Shown: piece after piece, positions 17,897-27,028 of the stretch
Numbering within the stretch: the first letter of the stretch is position 1
How the letters are laid out: every line of letters starts with the position of its first letter
From: Bog-756 sp963828385
GTDB lineage: Bacteria; Actinomycetota; Acidimicrobiia; Acidimicrobiales; RAAP-2
Direction of reading: 5' to 3'
Length of the DNA stretch: 64,000 nucleotides
NCBI GenBank assembly: GCA_963828385.1
Contig: CAWHEF010000002.1
Span: forward strand, 2,666,001 to 2,730,000
Program-made: the position numbers and the translations under genes
The notes under the pieces: model-generated
Told to the model about the DNA's origin: nothing
Database searches by the model: none
Seen by the model: only the letters and a program-made list of their open reading frames with translations

Positions 17897-18394
17897 TCAC
17901 GCACGCGTGCCGGCGAGGACCGCTTCGATTTGCGAGAAGACAATGCGCATGCCTTCTTCGACCCCCATGGCGAGCACCTCCTCCATGCCAGTCTGCGAGT
18001 CGAAATGGGTGCGGATCGCCATCACCACGCCCCCGCCGTCGCGCTCGTCGATGGTGATGATCATGGCCGTCATCGCGTTCCCGTCGTTCGGGCGGCCGTC
18101 GTCGTCGACGTCGGCATCCCGCAGCTCGAGGTGGCGGGGCGGGTCGGCGGCGATGACCTCCCACGTGCTGTCGTGGCGCTCGCCCTCGGTCCCGGCCATG
18201 AAGAAGGTGATCCGCCCGCCGGCCCGCAGGTCGTGGTCGACCACGGTCGTCGGGTAGCCAGGGGGCCCCCACCACTGCTCGAACTGGCGGGGGTCGGCCC
18301 ACAGCTGCCATGCCCGTTCGACGGTGGCATCGAGGTCCGCCGTGACCGTCATGGTCAGGGATTCGGGGTCCTTCTCGACGCTGGTCACGCTCAT
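17897..18394 (-). CDS. SRPBCC (AHSA1-like) domain protein
   Basis: 165 residues from the ATG at 18394. The pattern DLDATVERAWQLWADPRQFE with QWWGPPGYP and GGRITFFMAG is typical of the AHSA1/CalC-like START-fold group, which often occurs next to an ArsR regulator in actinobacteria. It overlaps the ArsR gene by four bases (ATGA), so the two form an operon. The fold binds hydrophobic ligands; no enzyme activity can be claimed. Confidence 0.88.
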   Translation of the reverse strand: MSVTSVEKDPESLTMTVTADLDATVERAWQLWADPRQFEQWWGPPGYPTTVVDHDLRAGGRITFFMAGTEGERHDSTWEVIAADPPRHLELRDADVDDDGRPNDGNAMTAMIITIDERDGGGVVMAIRTHFDSQTGMEEVLAMGVEEGMRIVFSQIEAVLAGTRA

Positions 18395-18747
18395 CGCTTG
18401 CCTCCAGTGGTTCGCTTCTCGGTTGCCAGGAGGTCGTCGATCCGGTCCACCCGTGCCCGCCACAGCTCCTCGATGCCGTCCAGGAGCACCCGGGCCCTCT
18501 GGACGGTGTCGACGTCGGTGCGCACGAGCCGCTCGCGCCCCCGCCGCTCCTTTGTGATGAGCCCGGCACCTTCGAGCACGGCGACGTGCTTCTGCACGGC
18601 GGCGAAGCTCATCGGGTAGCGCTTCGCCAACGCCGACACGCTGTACCTGCCCCCGACGGCGAGGGCGAGGATGTCGCGCCGAGTGCCGTCGGCAAGGGCG
18701 TGAAAGATGCGGTCGACGTCAGCGTCGGATGCCTGATCTACAACCAT
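18391..18747 (-). CDS. ArsR-family (SmtB-like winged helix) regulator
   Basis: 118 residues. Winged helix: IFHALADGTRRDILALAVGG, then SALAKRYPMSFAAVQKHV and LEGAGLITKERRGRERLV. No metal-binding Cys motif, as expected for the SRPBCC-linked ArsR group. First gene of the two-gene operon. The ATG at 18747 lies inside an inverted repeat, so the transcript may be nearly leaderless and auto-repressed. Confidence 0.92.
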   Translation of the reverse strand: MVVDQASDADVDRIFHALADGTRRDILALAVGGRYSVSALAKRYPMSFAAVQKHVAVLEGAGLITKERRGRERLVRTDVDTVQRARVLLDGIEELWRARVDRIDDLLATEKRTTGGKR

Positions 18748-18755
18748 CTAGTTGT
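18740..18755. promoter_or_regulatory. Inverted repeat at the ArsR start, candidate operator
   Basis: ACAAC (18740-18744) and GTTGT (18751-18755) surround six bases that include the ArsR start codon. The position suits autoregulation by the ArsR protein. The arms are short, so this is tentative. Confidence 0.45.
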
Positions 18756-19154
18756 ATGTTAGCAAGAACGATGACGCACACAAGATCCCGTTACGGATCG
18801 AGAGCGGCGAAGCAGACCGACCACGAGCACGGTCACTGCGGGCCGCGGACGACGAGCGACGGCGTCGTTGGTCTCGACCACACGGTGATCGGTTCGCCCT
18901 TGGCCGGCGGATGGCGACATCGCAGTCGATGCCGATGTCGAGATGACTGGCCGCCGGCCTGACATGCCATTGCGGGTTGCCTCGCTGCGCTCCTCACCGG
19001 TGTCGCCTCGAGTGGCTCCGGCCATCCGGTGGTGCCCTCCCTGGCGTGCTCATCGCGGAATGCTCCGGGCGCTACGAACGCGGCCCGTCCGCCAGCCAAC
19101 CCGTCACCACATGCGCTCTCATCGTCCCTTGGGCTCGGGATGAATCCCGTGGCC
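18756..19154. other. 400-base gap without a recognised gene
   Basis: No frame in either direction shows family features or a good ribosome site. Part of it will hold the promoter of the ArsR operon. Confidence 0.4.
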
Positions 19155-19712
19155 CTAAGCGAGCGTGTCGACCAGCCGCTCGATTCGCCGCGCGCGGGTA
19201 TCGGGACGCCGGGCGGTTGTGACCCGGTAGAGGACGGAGTAGCGGTTTGCCTTGTCGAGCCGTGCAAAGGCTTTCGAGGCCCGGGGATTGGCGGAGAGCG
19301 CCCTTTTCAGGTCGTCGGGGACCTCGATGCTAGCGGCACCGCCATAGGCGGCGTCCCAGGTCCCATCGGCCTTGGCACGCTCCACCGCACGAAGCCCGGC
19401 TGGACCCATCCGACCTTCAGCGGTCAGTCGCTCGATGATCGCGATGTTGCGCTTTGACCAGGCGCTGCCTGCTCGACGAGGGGTGAATCGTCGCCGGAAG
19501 GTGCCATCATCCCGGCGGCCGAGCTGCCCGTCGACCCAGCCGCAGCAGAGGGCTTCCTCGAGGGCCTGGTCGTAGGTGAGCGAGGTTGGGCGCGTTGTGC
19601 CCTTCTTGGCGAGAACCAGCCAGACACCCTCTGAGTCCGAAGGGCGCTTTGCCAACCATCGCCGCCAGGCAGCGACGTTCGAGACGATCAGCTCCGCTGA
19701 ATCGAGTGTCAT
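19155..19712 (-). CDS. YdeI/OmpD-associated family protein, full length
   Basis: 185 residues from ATG at 19712. Family motifs: EALCCGWVDGQLGRRDDGTF, RRFTPRRAGSAWSKRNIAII and the C-terminal VPDDLKRALSANPRASKAF, which matches the short homologue at 2326. The family is cytoplasmic, linked in the literature to polymyxin or bacteriocin protection, with no agreed mechanism. Separate transcript, 35 bases after the MarR gene on the same strand, so read-through is possible. Confidence 0.88.
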   Translation of the reverse strand: MTLDSAELIVSNVAAWRRWLAKRPSDSEGVWLVLAKKGTTRPTSLTYDQALEEALCCGWVDGQLGRRDDGTFRRRFTPRRAGSAWSKRNIAIIERLTAEGRMGPAGLRAVERAKADGTWDAAYGGAASIEVPDDLKRALSANPRASKAFARLDKANRYSVLYRVTTARRPDTRARRIERLVDTLA

Positions 19713-19746
19713 GAGAGAGATGCCAACTGTGTCGTGCCTTGGCCGA

Positions 19747-20355
19747 TCAATTGCATGTCTGCATCTTGGCGGTCTTGGACGCTTCAAGTTGACGCTCCAC
19801 AGCCAGCTCGCTGAGGTTAGCGACCGGACAGGCGCCCTCGTCACGACCGCATGCGGAGAAGTCGCAGAGCCTGCAGAGCCATCCGCCCGGCGGAGTCTTG
19901 GAGCTTGCCCGTTCGCCGAGTCGTGCTGCGGTTAATGCGTGGAGGAGGCGTTCCAGTAGTGGTGTGAGTCTCTCGCGCTCGCTGGTGCTCAGCACCGCCA
20001 AGAGTGTTTCGGTCACTGCTCGGCGGGCGGCCAAGACCCGCCGTGCTGCGTCGCTGCCGCGACGGGTGAGCGTCACTGCGCGAGACCGCCCGTCGGGTCC
20101 AGGGCCACGCTTGACGAGACCAGACTCGCTGAGCTTGTCGATCAGACGGACCGCACCTGATGGGGTGAGCCCGACGACTAGTCGGAGCTGGTCGATCGAA
20201 GCGCCACCCAGGAACTCGTGCAGCGCCACCAACGCCGCCGGGGCGGCTGATCCGTGACCGGCCGCCGTCTCCTCGGCGTCGCGGATGCGGTCGTTGCACC
20301 CCGCCGCCAGAGTGGCGAGCAGATTCGCCTGTCGCGCCCCGGTTGACTCGTCCAT
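19747..20355 (-). CDS. MarR-family regulator with a C-terminal Cys cluster
   Basis: 202 residues from ATG at 20355. The winged helix lies at about 55-115 (SIDQLRLVVGLTPSGAVRLI, LVKRGPGPDGRSRAVTLT). The tail holds WLCRLCDFSACGRDEGACPV, four Cys that may bind a metal or an iron-sulphur cluster or act as a redox switch; this tail marks a known actinobacterial MarR subgroup. It lies upstream of the YdeI gene on the same strand and may regulate it. Confidence 0.88.
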   Translation of the reverse strand: MDESTGARQANLLATLAAGCNDRIRDAEETAAGHGSAAPAALVALHEFLGGASIDQLRLVVGLTPSGAVRLIDKLSESGLVKRGPGPDGRSRAVTLTRRGSDAARRVLAARRAVTETLLAVLSTSERERLTPLLERLLHALTAARLGERASSKTPPGGWLCRLCDFSACGRDEGACPVANLSELAVERQLEASKTAKMQTCN

Positions 20356-20365
20356 AGAGGACAGT

Positions 20366-20690
20366 CTAGATCCATATGTGTGACTCACTCAATAATCGGG
20401 CTCCGAGGGAAGATGTGTCGACCTTTACGGCATCAATGTCCCCGGCAAGGTTGCGTATGTCGGCTTGGTCGGCGCCCCTGAAGTCCAGAGTGGACATGGA
20501 CAGGAACCGGTACTTGTCACTTCGGCTCATCGTGGGCCACGACGGCCGTCCAACCTTTTGTTTCCAATTTTTGGTCGACATGAACTCTTCGCGCCGCCAG
20601 GTGGGTGGCGATGATGAACGTGGGGTCCGTTCCAGAACGATCGCTGCGACGACACCGGGATGCAATTCCGCATACCGATGGAACGCTGCA
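20366..20690 (-). other. Unassigned open frame, possible gene remnant
   Basis: A minus-strand frame without a convincing start reads like protein (FHAAFHRYAELHPGVVAAIV and EDIDAVKVD-type ending TSSLGARLLSES). No family recognised. It may be the 3' end of a truncated gene. The rest of the gap 20356-20845 shows nothing. Confidence 0.3.
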
Positions 20691-20845
20691 TGGAACGAAG
20701 ACCCGTAGCGGTAGGCGAGGACGACGCCAGACTGGCTCCCGGCTCTACGGGATCGGGTTGGCGGCCTCGACGGGCGAAAACGGCGCGGGCGGTGCTGATC
20801 GCCGCCTGTCACACGATAGTTGCTGCGCTTGGGCCTCGGGAAAGC

Positions 20846-21154
20846 TCAGCGGTGGCCTTCGTGGATGACCTCGTAGAGGGCGTGGGTGGAGGTGAAGTCC
20901 GCCCACTCGGGATTGGCCAGCAGCTGGCGGAACCCCTCGTCGTGGGCGGCACGCCACTGCTCGGACGTCTCCCACTCGGCGTAGTTGACGAAACGGAAGC
21001 GGGCGTCAGCCTCCAACGAGCGGTGCAGCCGGTGACCCACGTATCCCGGCTTTGCCGCCATGTAGGCATTGACCTCGCTCCACAGGGCGAAGAACTGGTC
21101 CTCTCGCCCGGCCGGCACCTCGAAGCAGTTCACGAATGGCACCGCAGTCATCAT
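20846..21154 (-). CDS. Antibiotic biosynthesis monooxygenase (ABM) domain protein
   Basis: About 102 residues from the ATG pair near 21154-21151 (an upstream ATG at 21184 adds ten residues). The dimeric ferredoxin-like ABM fold is seen from PFVNCFEVPAGREDQFFALW, PGYVGHRLHRSLE and FRFVNYAEWETSEQWRAAH. Such proteins are small cofactor-free oxygenases or haem degraders; the haem-ligand residues are not clear here. The gene is divergent from a TetR gene 110 bases away, which probably controls it. Confidence 0.85.
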   Translation of the reverse strand: MMTAVPFVNCFEVPAGREDQFFALWSEVNAYMAAKPGYVGHRLHRSLEADARFRFVNYAEWETSEQWRAAHDEGFRQLLANPEWADFTSTHALYEVIHEGHR

Positions 21155-21264
21155 CGGCCCTTCTTCCTTCACATCATCGTGCACTCATTGCACCAATATG
21201 AACTAACTGCACTCTGTTATACTCAGGGCATGTCCGGTTGTCAAGGCGTCACCGCGGGGATCCG

Positions 21265-21906
21265 ATGACCAAGTCCGACCAGGGCAGGGTCGCCCAGCGC
21301 CGACGGACCCGGAAAGCCATCGTCGACGCCGCCATCCAGCTGCTCGCCGACGGACACACCCCGTCCATCGACGAGATCGCTGCGGCCGCCGACGTCTCAC
21401 GACGGACCGTGTACGTGTACTTCCCCACCATCGACCAGCTTCTCATCGACGCCATCGCCGGCGCCCTGAGCAGCGCAGGCGTTGACGCCGCCCTTGACCC
21501 CGCCGCGTACGGCGACGACGTGCACGCCCGCGTCGATGCGCTGGTCCGAACGCTCCAGGAGCTGTCGCCCGTCGCTCTCCCGCTCGGCCGGCGACTCATC
21601 CGCCTCACTGTCGACGCCCCCCAGGTGGATTTGCCCGACGGCGTGCCGCGACGCGGATACCGTCGCATCGAGTGGATCGAGCATGCCATCGAACCCCTCC
21701 GCCCCAGACTGACGGCGGAACAATTCGAGCGGCTGGTCTCCGCCCTGGCCACCGTCATCGGCTGGGAGGCCATGATCGTCCTGCGCGACCTGCGCGGTCT
21801 CGACCCCGTCCAGGAGGAAGAGACCACCACCTGGGCCGCCCGCGCCCTTCTCGACGCCATGCTCGTCGAAGCCGACCTCGCCGAGCGTCCTAGCCGGGAG
21901 CGGTAA
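21265..21906 (+). CDS. TetR family regulator
   Basis: 213 residues from ATG at 21265 with GGGG upstream. Helix-turn-helix at about 15-60 (RRTRKAIVDAAIQLLADG, SIDEIAAAADVSRRTVYVYF). The C-terminal domain ends with ATVIGWEAMIVLRDLRGL, a pattern seen in TetR proteins of quinone or flavin systems. Divergent to the ABM gene, with an AT-rich spacer (TATGAACTAACTGCACTCTG) at 21197-21216 that likely carries both promoters. Confidence 0.92.
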   Translation: MTKSDQGRVAQRRRTRKAIVDAAIQLLADGHTPSIDEIAAAADVSRRTVYVYFPTIDQLLIDAIAGALSSAGVDAALDPAAYGDDVHARVDALVRTLQELSPVALPLGRRLIRLTVDAPQVDLPDGVPRRGYRRIEWIEHAIEPLRPRLTAEQFERLVSALATVIGWEAMIVLRDLRGLDPVQEEETTTWAARALLDAMLVEADLAERPSRER

Positions 21907-22295
21907 GGAGCGGGGTGCCTTCCTGGTCGCGATCAGCGTAGGGGGAGGGTCGGTCGGGTGGTGGGTAACCTGCGGCCGGGCACCCTCTAGACCACTGATC
22001 GCCAACCGCGTGCGCGCCCCGCTGCGCAGGCGACAGCGTGCGCGAAGTTGAGTCGGCGGGAGAATGCGAAAAACGCGCCGACCAAGTGTTTCAACGATAA
22101 CGGGGGCCCGATGTAGGCGTTAGCGACGACCGAATCGATCGTCGTCCCCAGTCGAAAGTGTTCTCGAGTTGGAGAGAGGACCAGCCCACGCATGGCCATA
22201 CGGTGGCAGGACCGCTTATCCCTCCTCACCGCACGGCTGCCCCGTTTGGCGCAGGTAGCGACCCCGGCCGCAGCTCAGGCGCCGTCCCCGGAACG
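21907..22295. other. 390-base gap without a recognised gene
   Basis: A short stem, GTCGGCG with CGCCGAC around 22050-22080, lies in the middle. No coding features in six frames. Confidence 0.4.
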
Positions 22296-23440
22296 TCAAA
22301 CTACGAGGAGCTGGGCGACCATCTCCCGGCGGCTGTTGACACCGAGCTTGGCGAAGATGGCCTTGAGATGGTCCTGCACCGTATGAGGGGAGAGGTGCAG
22401 CGACACGGCGATGGCCCGGGTGCTCGCTCCCTGCAGGACGAGCACCGCGACGTCTTCCTCCCGGACCGTGAGACCCCGGGCGGCGAGGGCCACACGGCTG
22501 ATATCTATGCCGGTTGCGGGCTCGATGCTGACCACGACCTCGCCCATGCCCTCCGGATCGTCGAGGCGGACCGAGCGCAGGTGCAGCCATCGGCCTGAAC
22601 GACCCTGGACCTTGGTCGCGTACCCGTCCTGGTCGTGACGGGCCGCAGCGGCGACGGCGAGGATGCTGGTGGGCAGCGATCCGTGCTCCACCCTCCAAGG
22701 TCCTCGAGGGCTACCCGCGCAGCAGGGCTCAGGCGCGGGATGCTGTCGTGCGAGTCGATGACCACGATGGCGTGACCAGCCGGATTAGGCGAGGGCATCT
22801 CGATGACCGCCGGTGAGTCCCGCTCACGTTGGTATCCGAAGAGGTTCTCCTGGATGGCAGAGGCGACGATCCCTCCGGCGCCGGCCAGATCGCGACCTTC
22901 GGTCGGGGTAAAGCGCGGGTCGCCGTCGCCGCGATAGATCGCCAGGGCACCCCACGTAGCGGCCCGGCTGTTAAACGTCACCCGCAGCTCATCGGTGAAA
23001 CAGAACCGGGGGAAGAGGAAGTCACGGTACCGCCGGCACCGCTCCGGCTGGCCGGCGGTATCGACTGACAGGATGCCGACAGGAGGCTCGCGTTCCCCGC
23101 GATCTCGGCGAACCTGTTGATATCCGGGGCTCCGTACTCGAGCGCGGCGAACTCCTCGTCCCCGACGCCGAGCGACCGGGTCTTGTAGGTCCGGCCGATC
23201 AGGCCGCTGGCTGGATCCAGAGTGGCGAAGCAGCCGAAGACGAACGGCACCCGCTCGGCCATGACGGTGCAGACCGCCTCGGCCAGGGACTCCAGCTCCT
23301 GGCCACGCCCAGCCGCCCGGACGATCGCTCTTCGCGACCCGATCGACCAGGTGCTGCCGGCTCGACGTCCCCACCAGGTCAATGTTGTCCCGCTGGTGCT
23401 CCGCGGGCAACCGCGGCGCCGGAAAAACCCCACATTCCTG
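22296..23440 (-). pseudogene. LuxR-family regulator broken by several frameshifts
   Basis: Three consecutive reading frames on the minus strand give one protein. First ELESLAEAVCTVMAERVPFV and YKTRSLGVGDEEFAALEYG (about 23110-23310), then FCFTDELRVTFNSRAATWGA and DLAGAGGIVASAIQENLF (about 22700-23060), then the LuxR helix-turn-helix VREEDVAVLVLQGAS and LHLSPHTVQDHLKAIFAK (22296-22690). At least two indels, near 23080 and 22690, separate them, and a further one probably lies near 23330. GAF-like sensor plus C-terminal HTH is a common actinobacterial layout. As read it cannot make the full protein. Confidence 0.8.
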
Positions 23441-23479
23441 GGATGGTGCGAGACACCGCTGTAGGTCACTCTGGTCGAC

Positions 23480-24145
23480 ATGAGCGAACCACCCCTCGTC
23501 GATGTCCGGGACATGATTGTGGTCCACAACACGCTGCTCCGCGAGTTCCGCCTGGCCCCCGACGCAGTCAGTCGGGTTCCCGCCGGCGACCGTCGGAAGG
23601 CGGCAGCCGTTGACCGGCACCTGGAGCTGATCTGCGAGGTCCTGCACCACCATCACGCCGGAGAAGAGACGCTGCTGTGGCCACCGCTGCGATCCCGCAT
23701 ACCCGAGAGCGCCACCCCTCTGGTCGATGCCGCCGAAGCAGAGCACTCGGGCATCGAAGAAGCGCTCGATGATGTCGTGTCCGATCGCCCGGACTGGGTA
23801 CGGCAGCCCGACGCCGATCGGTCGCGGCGGCTGGCCGGGGCACTGCGGGCCCTGCACGAGCGGTTGGTCCGGCATCTCGACGCCGAGGAGCGCACTATCC
23901 TCCCCCTCGCCGCCGCGTATCTGACCGATCCCGAGTGGGGTGCCATCGGCGAGGCCGGCGCAGCAGCCATACCCAAACCGGCCATGCCGCTGGTGTTCGG
24001 CATGTTCGCCTACGAGGGTGATCCCGAGGTCGTCTCGGGCATGCTCCTCAACGCCCCTACCCTGCCCCGCGTCGTCATACCGCGTATAGCTCCCCGGGCC
24101 TACGCCCGCCGAGCCACGCGGATATACGGCACGAGCCGACCCTGA
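23480..24145 (+). CDS. Hemerythrin-like domain protein
   Basis: 221 residues. The four-helix HHE domain has the iron ligands in order: HNTLLREF, EVLHHHHAGEETLLWP, EAEHSGIEEAL and RHLDAEERTILP. The last 70 residues are a tail found in actinobacterial members, ending in a basic region. These cytoplasmic di-iron proteins bind oxygen or nitric oxide, or sense redox state. It is divergent from the broken LuxR gene. Confidence 0.9.
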   Translation: MSEPPLVDVRDMIVVHNTLLREFRLAPDAVSRVPAGDRRKAAAVDRHLELICEVLHHHHAGEETLLWPPLRSRIPESATPLVDAAEAEHSGIEEALDDVVSDRPDWVRQPDADRSRRLAGALRALHERLVRHLDAEERTILPLAAAYLTDPEWGAIGEAGAAAIPKPAMPLVFGMFAYEGDPEVVSGMLLNAPTLPRVVIPRIAPRAYARRATRIYGTSRP

Positions 24146-24169
24146 CCCGAGCAGGGCGCCCCCAGGAGG

Positions 24170-24540
24170 ACTCGAAGTCGAACTGGACCGCCCCTTCGCC
24201 TCCAGCGCGGTCCGCAACCACCTCGTCACCGAGGGCAACGAGTCGTCCAGTGCGCCGCTCGGCTTGGACTTTCTCAAGGGCAGCACGCTTCCGGCCCCGT
24301 GGTCGGGCGGGGCGGTGGTCGCCGTCCACGGCTCCTGGGATCGTCAGCCGCCGCAGTCGCCCGCCGTGCTGTGGATGGCCTGGAACGCCACGGCCAAGAC
24401 GCTCGAGCCGGCAATCACCCTCGTGACAGGCTTCCAAGAGGCGGACGGCAGCCGGTGGGTCGTCCCGCCGACGCGGTGCCCGGTCCCGACGGCGCCCTCT
24501 ACGTCAGCGACGACACCGCCGGGGCCATTACGGCCTCGCT
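24170..24540 (+). pseudogene. C-terminal remnant of a glucose/sorbosone dehydrogenase
   Basis: The plus strand reads SSSAPLGLDFLKGSTLPAPW, AVVAVHGSWDRQPPQSPAV and NPRDRLPRG-region equivalents in one frame, then DAVPGPDGALYVSDDTAGAI in another. These are the last propeller blades of PQQ-dependent sorbosone/glucose dehydrogenase-like proteins (normally 350-450 residues, periplasmic). A frameshift lies near 24465. The first two thirds of the gene are absent. Confidence 0.75.
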
Positions 24541-24744
24541 ACCCCGAAGGATTGAGCGGAGCCCTGCTGGCAAACGACAGAACATGTATGGCGGCGGTGT
24601 ACAGCTCAGCGGTGTCGAACGTTCTCGGCGCTGACCTGGTCATCCTCGGCCGCGTGGCGAGCAGGAGATGAGGCGATCGCCTCGATCACCTCTGCCGCGC
24701 GTGGCAGCGCTCCCTCGCAAGTCGACCACTGGTCCATTGGTGTT

Positions 24745-25199
24745 CTATCCGCCCAGTTCCGAACGGACCTTGGCCGCGAGGTGGTTCAACGCCGAGCGCA
24801 GAGCAGTGAGGTCGGAATCCGAGAGCTGATGAAGCAGCTTCGCGTGGCTGGTGCCGCGAGGTCGGTGATGGTGGCGAGGGACCTCTTCCCCTTTTCGGTT
24901 AGGCGAAGGAAGGGCGAGCGACGGTGTCTCGGGTTCTCGACGAATGCAGCGAGTCCGTCGTCGACAAGCTCGTTGGCGATGCGCTGGACCGCTTGGCGAC
25001 TCGTCCCGAGTCGGTCGGCCGCCATCGGGACAGTCCAATCGCCAACGGAGACGACGCTTAGTACCTGCCAACGTGCCTGGGTCTGGCCCGCCGACGAGGC
25101 GATTCGTTCCCCATAGCGGCGGAGGACGCCTGCCGCGTCGAAGAAATCGGCAACGAGGAGCGCGAACCCGTCGCTCCCACCCATAGATACATCACCCAT
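24745..25199 (-). CDS. MarR-family regulator, frameshifted near the C-terminus
   Basis: From ATG at 25199 the frame gives a MarR domain: GQTQARWQVLSVVSVGDWTV, RLGTSRQAVQRIANELVDD and RSPFLRLTEKGKRSLATI. It then loses homology, while the next frame continues LLHQLSDSDLTALRSALNHL and stops at 24745, the normal last helix. An indel near 24855 splits them. Two palindromes of one consensus lie between this gene and the divergent hemerythrin gene, so it very likely regulates both, if functional. Confidence 0.8.
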
Positions 25200-25214
25200 C
25201 GCCTCTCCTCCTCT

Positions 25215-25230
25215 TGACAACCTATTGTCA
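25215..25230. promoter_or_regulatory. MarR operator box 1
   Basis: TGACAA-cctA-TTGTCA: perfect 6-bp arms around four bases, 16 bases upstream of the MarR start. It has the same arms as box 2. Confidence 0.75.
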
Positions 25231-25241
25231 GCTTACTACCC

Positions 25242-25257
25242 TGACAACATGTTGTCA
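25242..25257. promoter_or_regulatory. MarR operator box 2
   Basis: TGACAACATGTTGTCA is a perfect 16-base palindrome, 20 bases before the hemerythrin start. Boxes 1 and 2 are spaced 27 bases centre to centre, so both divergent promoters would be covered. Confidence 0.8.
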
Positions 25258-25277
25258 CTCAATCAGGAGGAAGCGCA

Positions 25278-25901
25278 ATGAACCGTCCCGACGTCTACAC
25301 GGCCGTCCACAAGATGCAGCGAGCCCGCCTATTCGGACTCGTCGTCGAGGCCGGGAAGGCTGACCCGTCCGACACAGCGAACACGGCTCGACTTGCCGGC
25401 GCTGTCGATCGCTTGGCTGACGAGTTGTCCTCCCACGCAGAGCATGAGGAGCGCTTCATCCATCCGCTGCTCCACGAGAAGGCTCCAGCGATCGCAGCCA
25501 GGCTAGAGGCGGACCACGTGGAGCTCGATCTGACGCTGGAGCTTCTCCGCCGGCTCTCCGACTCGTGCACGGACGACCCGGGAAATCCCAATGAGCTGTA
25601 CCGGGCGCTCGCGAGCTTCACCGGGGTGTACCTCGGCCACCTCGCAGTCGAGGAGGGTGAGGCGCTCCCCGCACTCTGGCACGAGTGTTCCGATGAGGAG
25701 CTGCTGGGGATTCTGGTTTCGTTCAAGGGTTCTCGATCTGACGTGGAGAACCTGACCGGACTGCTCGCGCAGTTGCCCACGCTCAATCCAGCCGAAATGG
25801 CGCGGATGGTCGCGGTCGGGCTTGGTCCCGTCCCGGCCGCCGAATCTCGCCGACGTGTTTGCAACGCTGTTGAACCCCACGCAGTTCGGCGCCCTTCGTG
25901 A
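25278..25901 (+). CDS. Hemerythrin-like domain protein, C-terminus frameshifted
   Basis: 207 residues as read, start ATG at 25278 after AGGAGG. Iron ligand motifs: ELSSHAEHEERFIHP, EADHVELDLTLELL and YLGHLAVEEGEALPALW. From about 25838 the homologous C-terminus moves to another frame (NLADVFATLLNPTQFGALRE, stop at 25916-25918), so one base is missing or extra. Directly behind two MarR operator boxes, so probably induced when MarR is released; a role in nitric oxide or redox handling is inferred from the family. Confidence 0.85.
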   Translation: MNRPDVYTAVHKMQRARLFGLVVEAGKADPSDTANTARLAGAVDRLADELSSHAEHEERFIHPLLHEKAPAIAARLEADHVELDLTLELLRRLSDSCTDDPGNPNELYRALASFTGVYLGHLAVEEGEALPALWHECSDEELLGILVSFKGSRSDVENLTGLLAQLPTLNPAEMARMVAVGLGPVPAAESRRRVCNAVEPHAVRRPS

Positions 25902-26081
25902 GGGTCAGCTCGTCTGAGCGAGCAAGACCTCTCGACATGAACGAGGACCGATCGGACGGCACTGTCGACCGGACAGTTGAAAGAAAATCCTGCCGCTCTC
26001 CGGTGCTCTGTGCCCGTCCTGAGCAATCCCTCCGACGAGATCGCAACCCAAGTACTAACGAACCGAAGAAAGGAACAGAGC

Positions 26082-26683
26082 ATGACTGACCTCATCTGGA
26101 GCTTTTCCCCTTGGCTGGTGTTCCTGCTGGCCTCTCGTTTCACCACGTTCTCCGGCGCGGTGGCGCTTGGTTTTGTCGCCGCCGTCGTGGTGCTCGTCCG
26201 GGCGGCCATGAACGCCGGGCCCACATGCTCGACGTGGCCAGCGTGTGCTACTTCCTGGCTCTCGCCGTGGCGCTGGCCATGACCCACCCAGCGCACATCG
26301 AGAGGTGGTCTCGGCATGCCCAGCTCGGGTCCCACCTGGTCCTGACCTTGCTGATCTTCGGCTCGATCCTGGTCGGGCGGCCGTTCACCGAGTCCTACGC
26401 CAGGAGGACCATGCCACCAGAGATGTGGCACACTCGGGGCTTCCGGGAGGTCAACCGGCGCATCTCGGTCGCGTGGGGCTTTGGCTTCGTGGTCGGCGAC
26501 ATCTCGCTCGCCCTCGCCGGCTCTGTGAGCGCCCGCGAGGCCCTTCTGCGAGTGGTCGTGCCCTTCGGTGCTCTCTACCTCGCCTACCGTTACACCGCCC
26601 GCCAGCAGGCCCAGGTCGACGCCGCCCCTCCGGCCTCAGCGCCCCGTCCTGCAGTTCCTTCGCGGAGAGAGGGCCGGTGGTAG
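26082..26683 (+). pseudogene. Multi-pass membrane protein with a frameshift
   Basis: It starts MTDLIWSFSPWLVFLLASRF after GAAAGGAACAG, continues through a second span, then loses the frame near 26217. The next frame resumes as MLDVASVCYFLALAVALAMT and HLVLTLLIFGSILVGRPFT, ending after SREGRW at 26683. Joined, it is about 200 residues with five to six spans. The RRTMPPEMWHTRGFREVNRR loop is well conserved-looking, so the family may be real, but I do not recognise it. Confidence 0.6.
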
Positions 26684-27028
26684 GGGCCGCGGCGAAGAGA
26701 AGGCTCGGCGGCTGGGGATGGCGGGGATTTCGAGGGCGGAGGGTCGGACCGGCTGACCAGTTGATGGTGCTGGTTCGGCCCTTCGCCTTGGCGGGCACGT
26801 CTCAGCAGCGTCTTTGTGCAGGGACGAGGTGCTGGCAGCGCCTTTTGGCGCTCACAGAACGGAGTGGCCGACAGATGTTCACTATCCGCGAGGTCATCGG
26901 GAAATGTCGGCTCGAGGCACCTCGTACGCCGAGCCGACGGCACCCAAGACGTTGCAGCGGATGAAGGCTACGCCCTAGAAGCCAGCAGTGATCAGCCCGA
27001 GCAGTCGTTGTCGCTACCGGTTGAAGAG
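26684..27028. other. Gap without a recognised gene
   Basis: No coding features. It ends at the left end of the IS21-type remnant. Confidence 0.4.
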
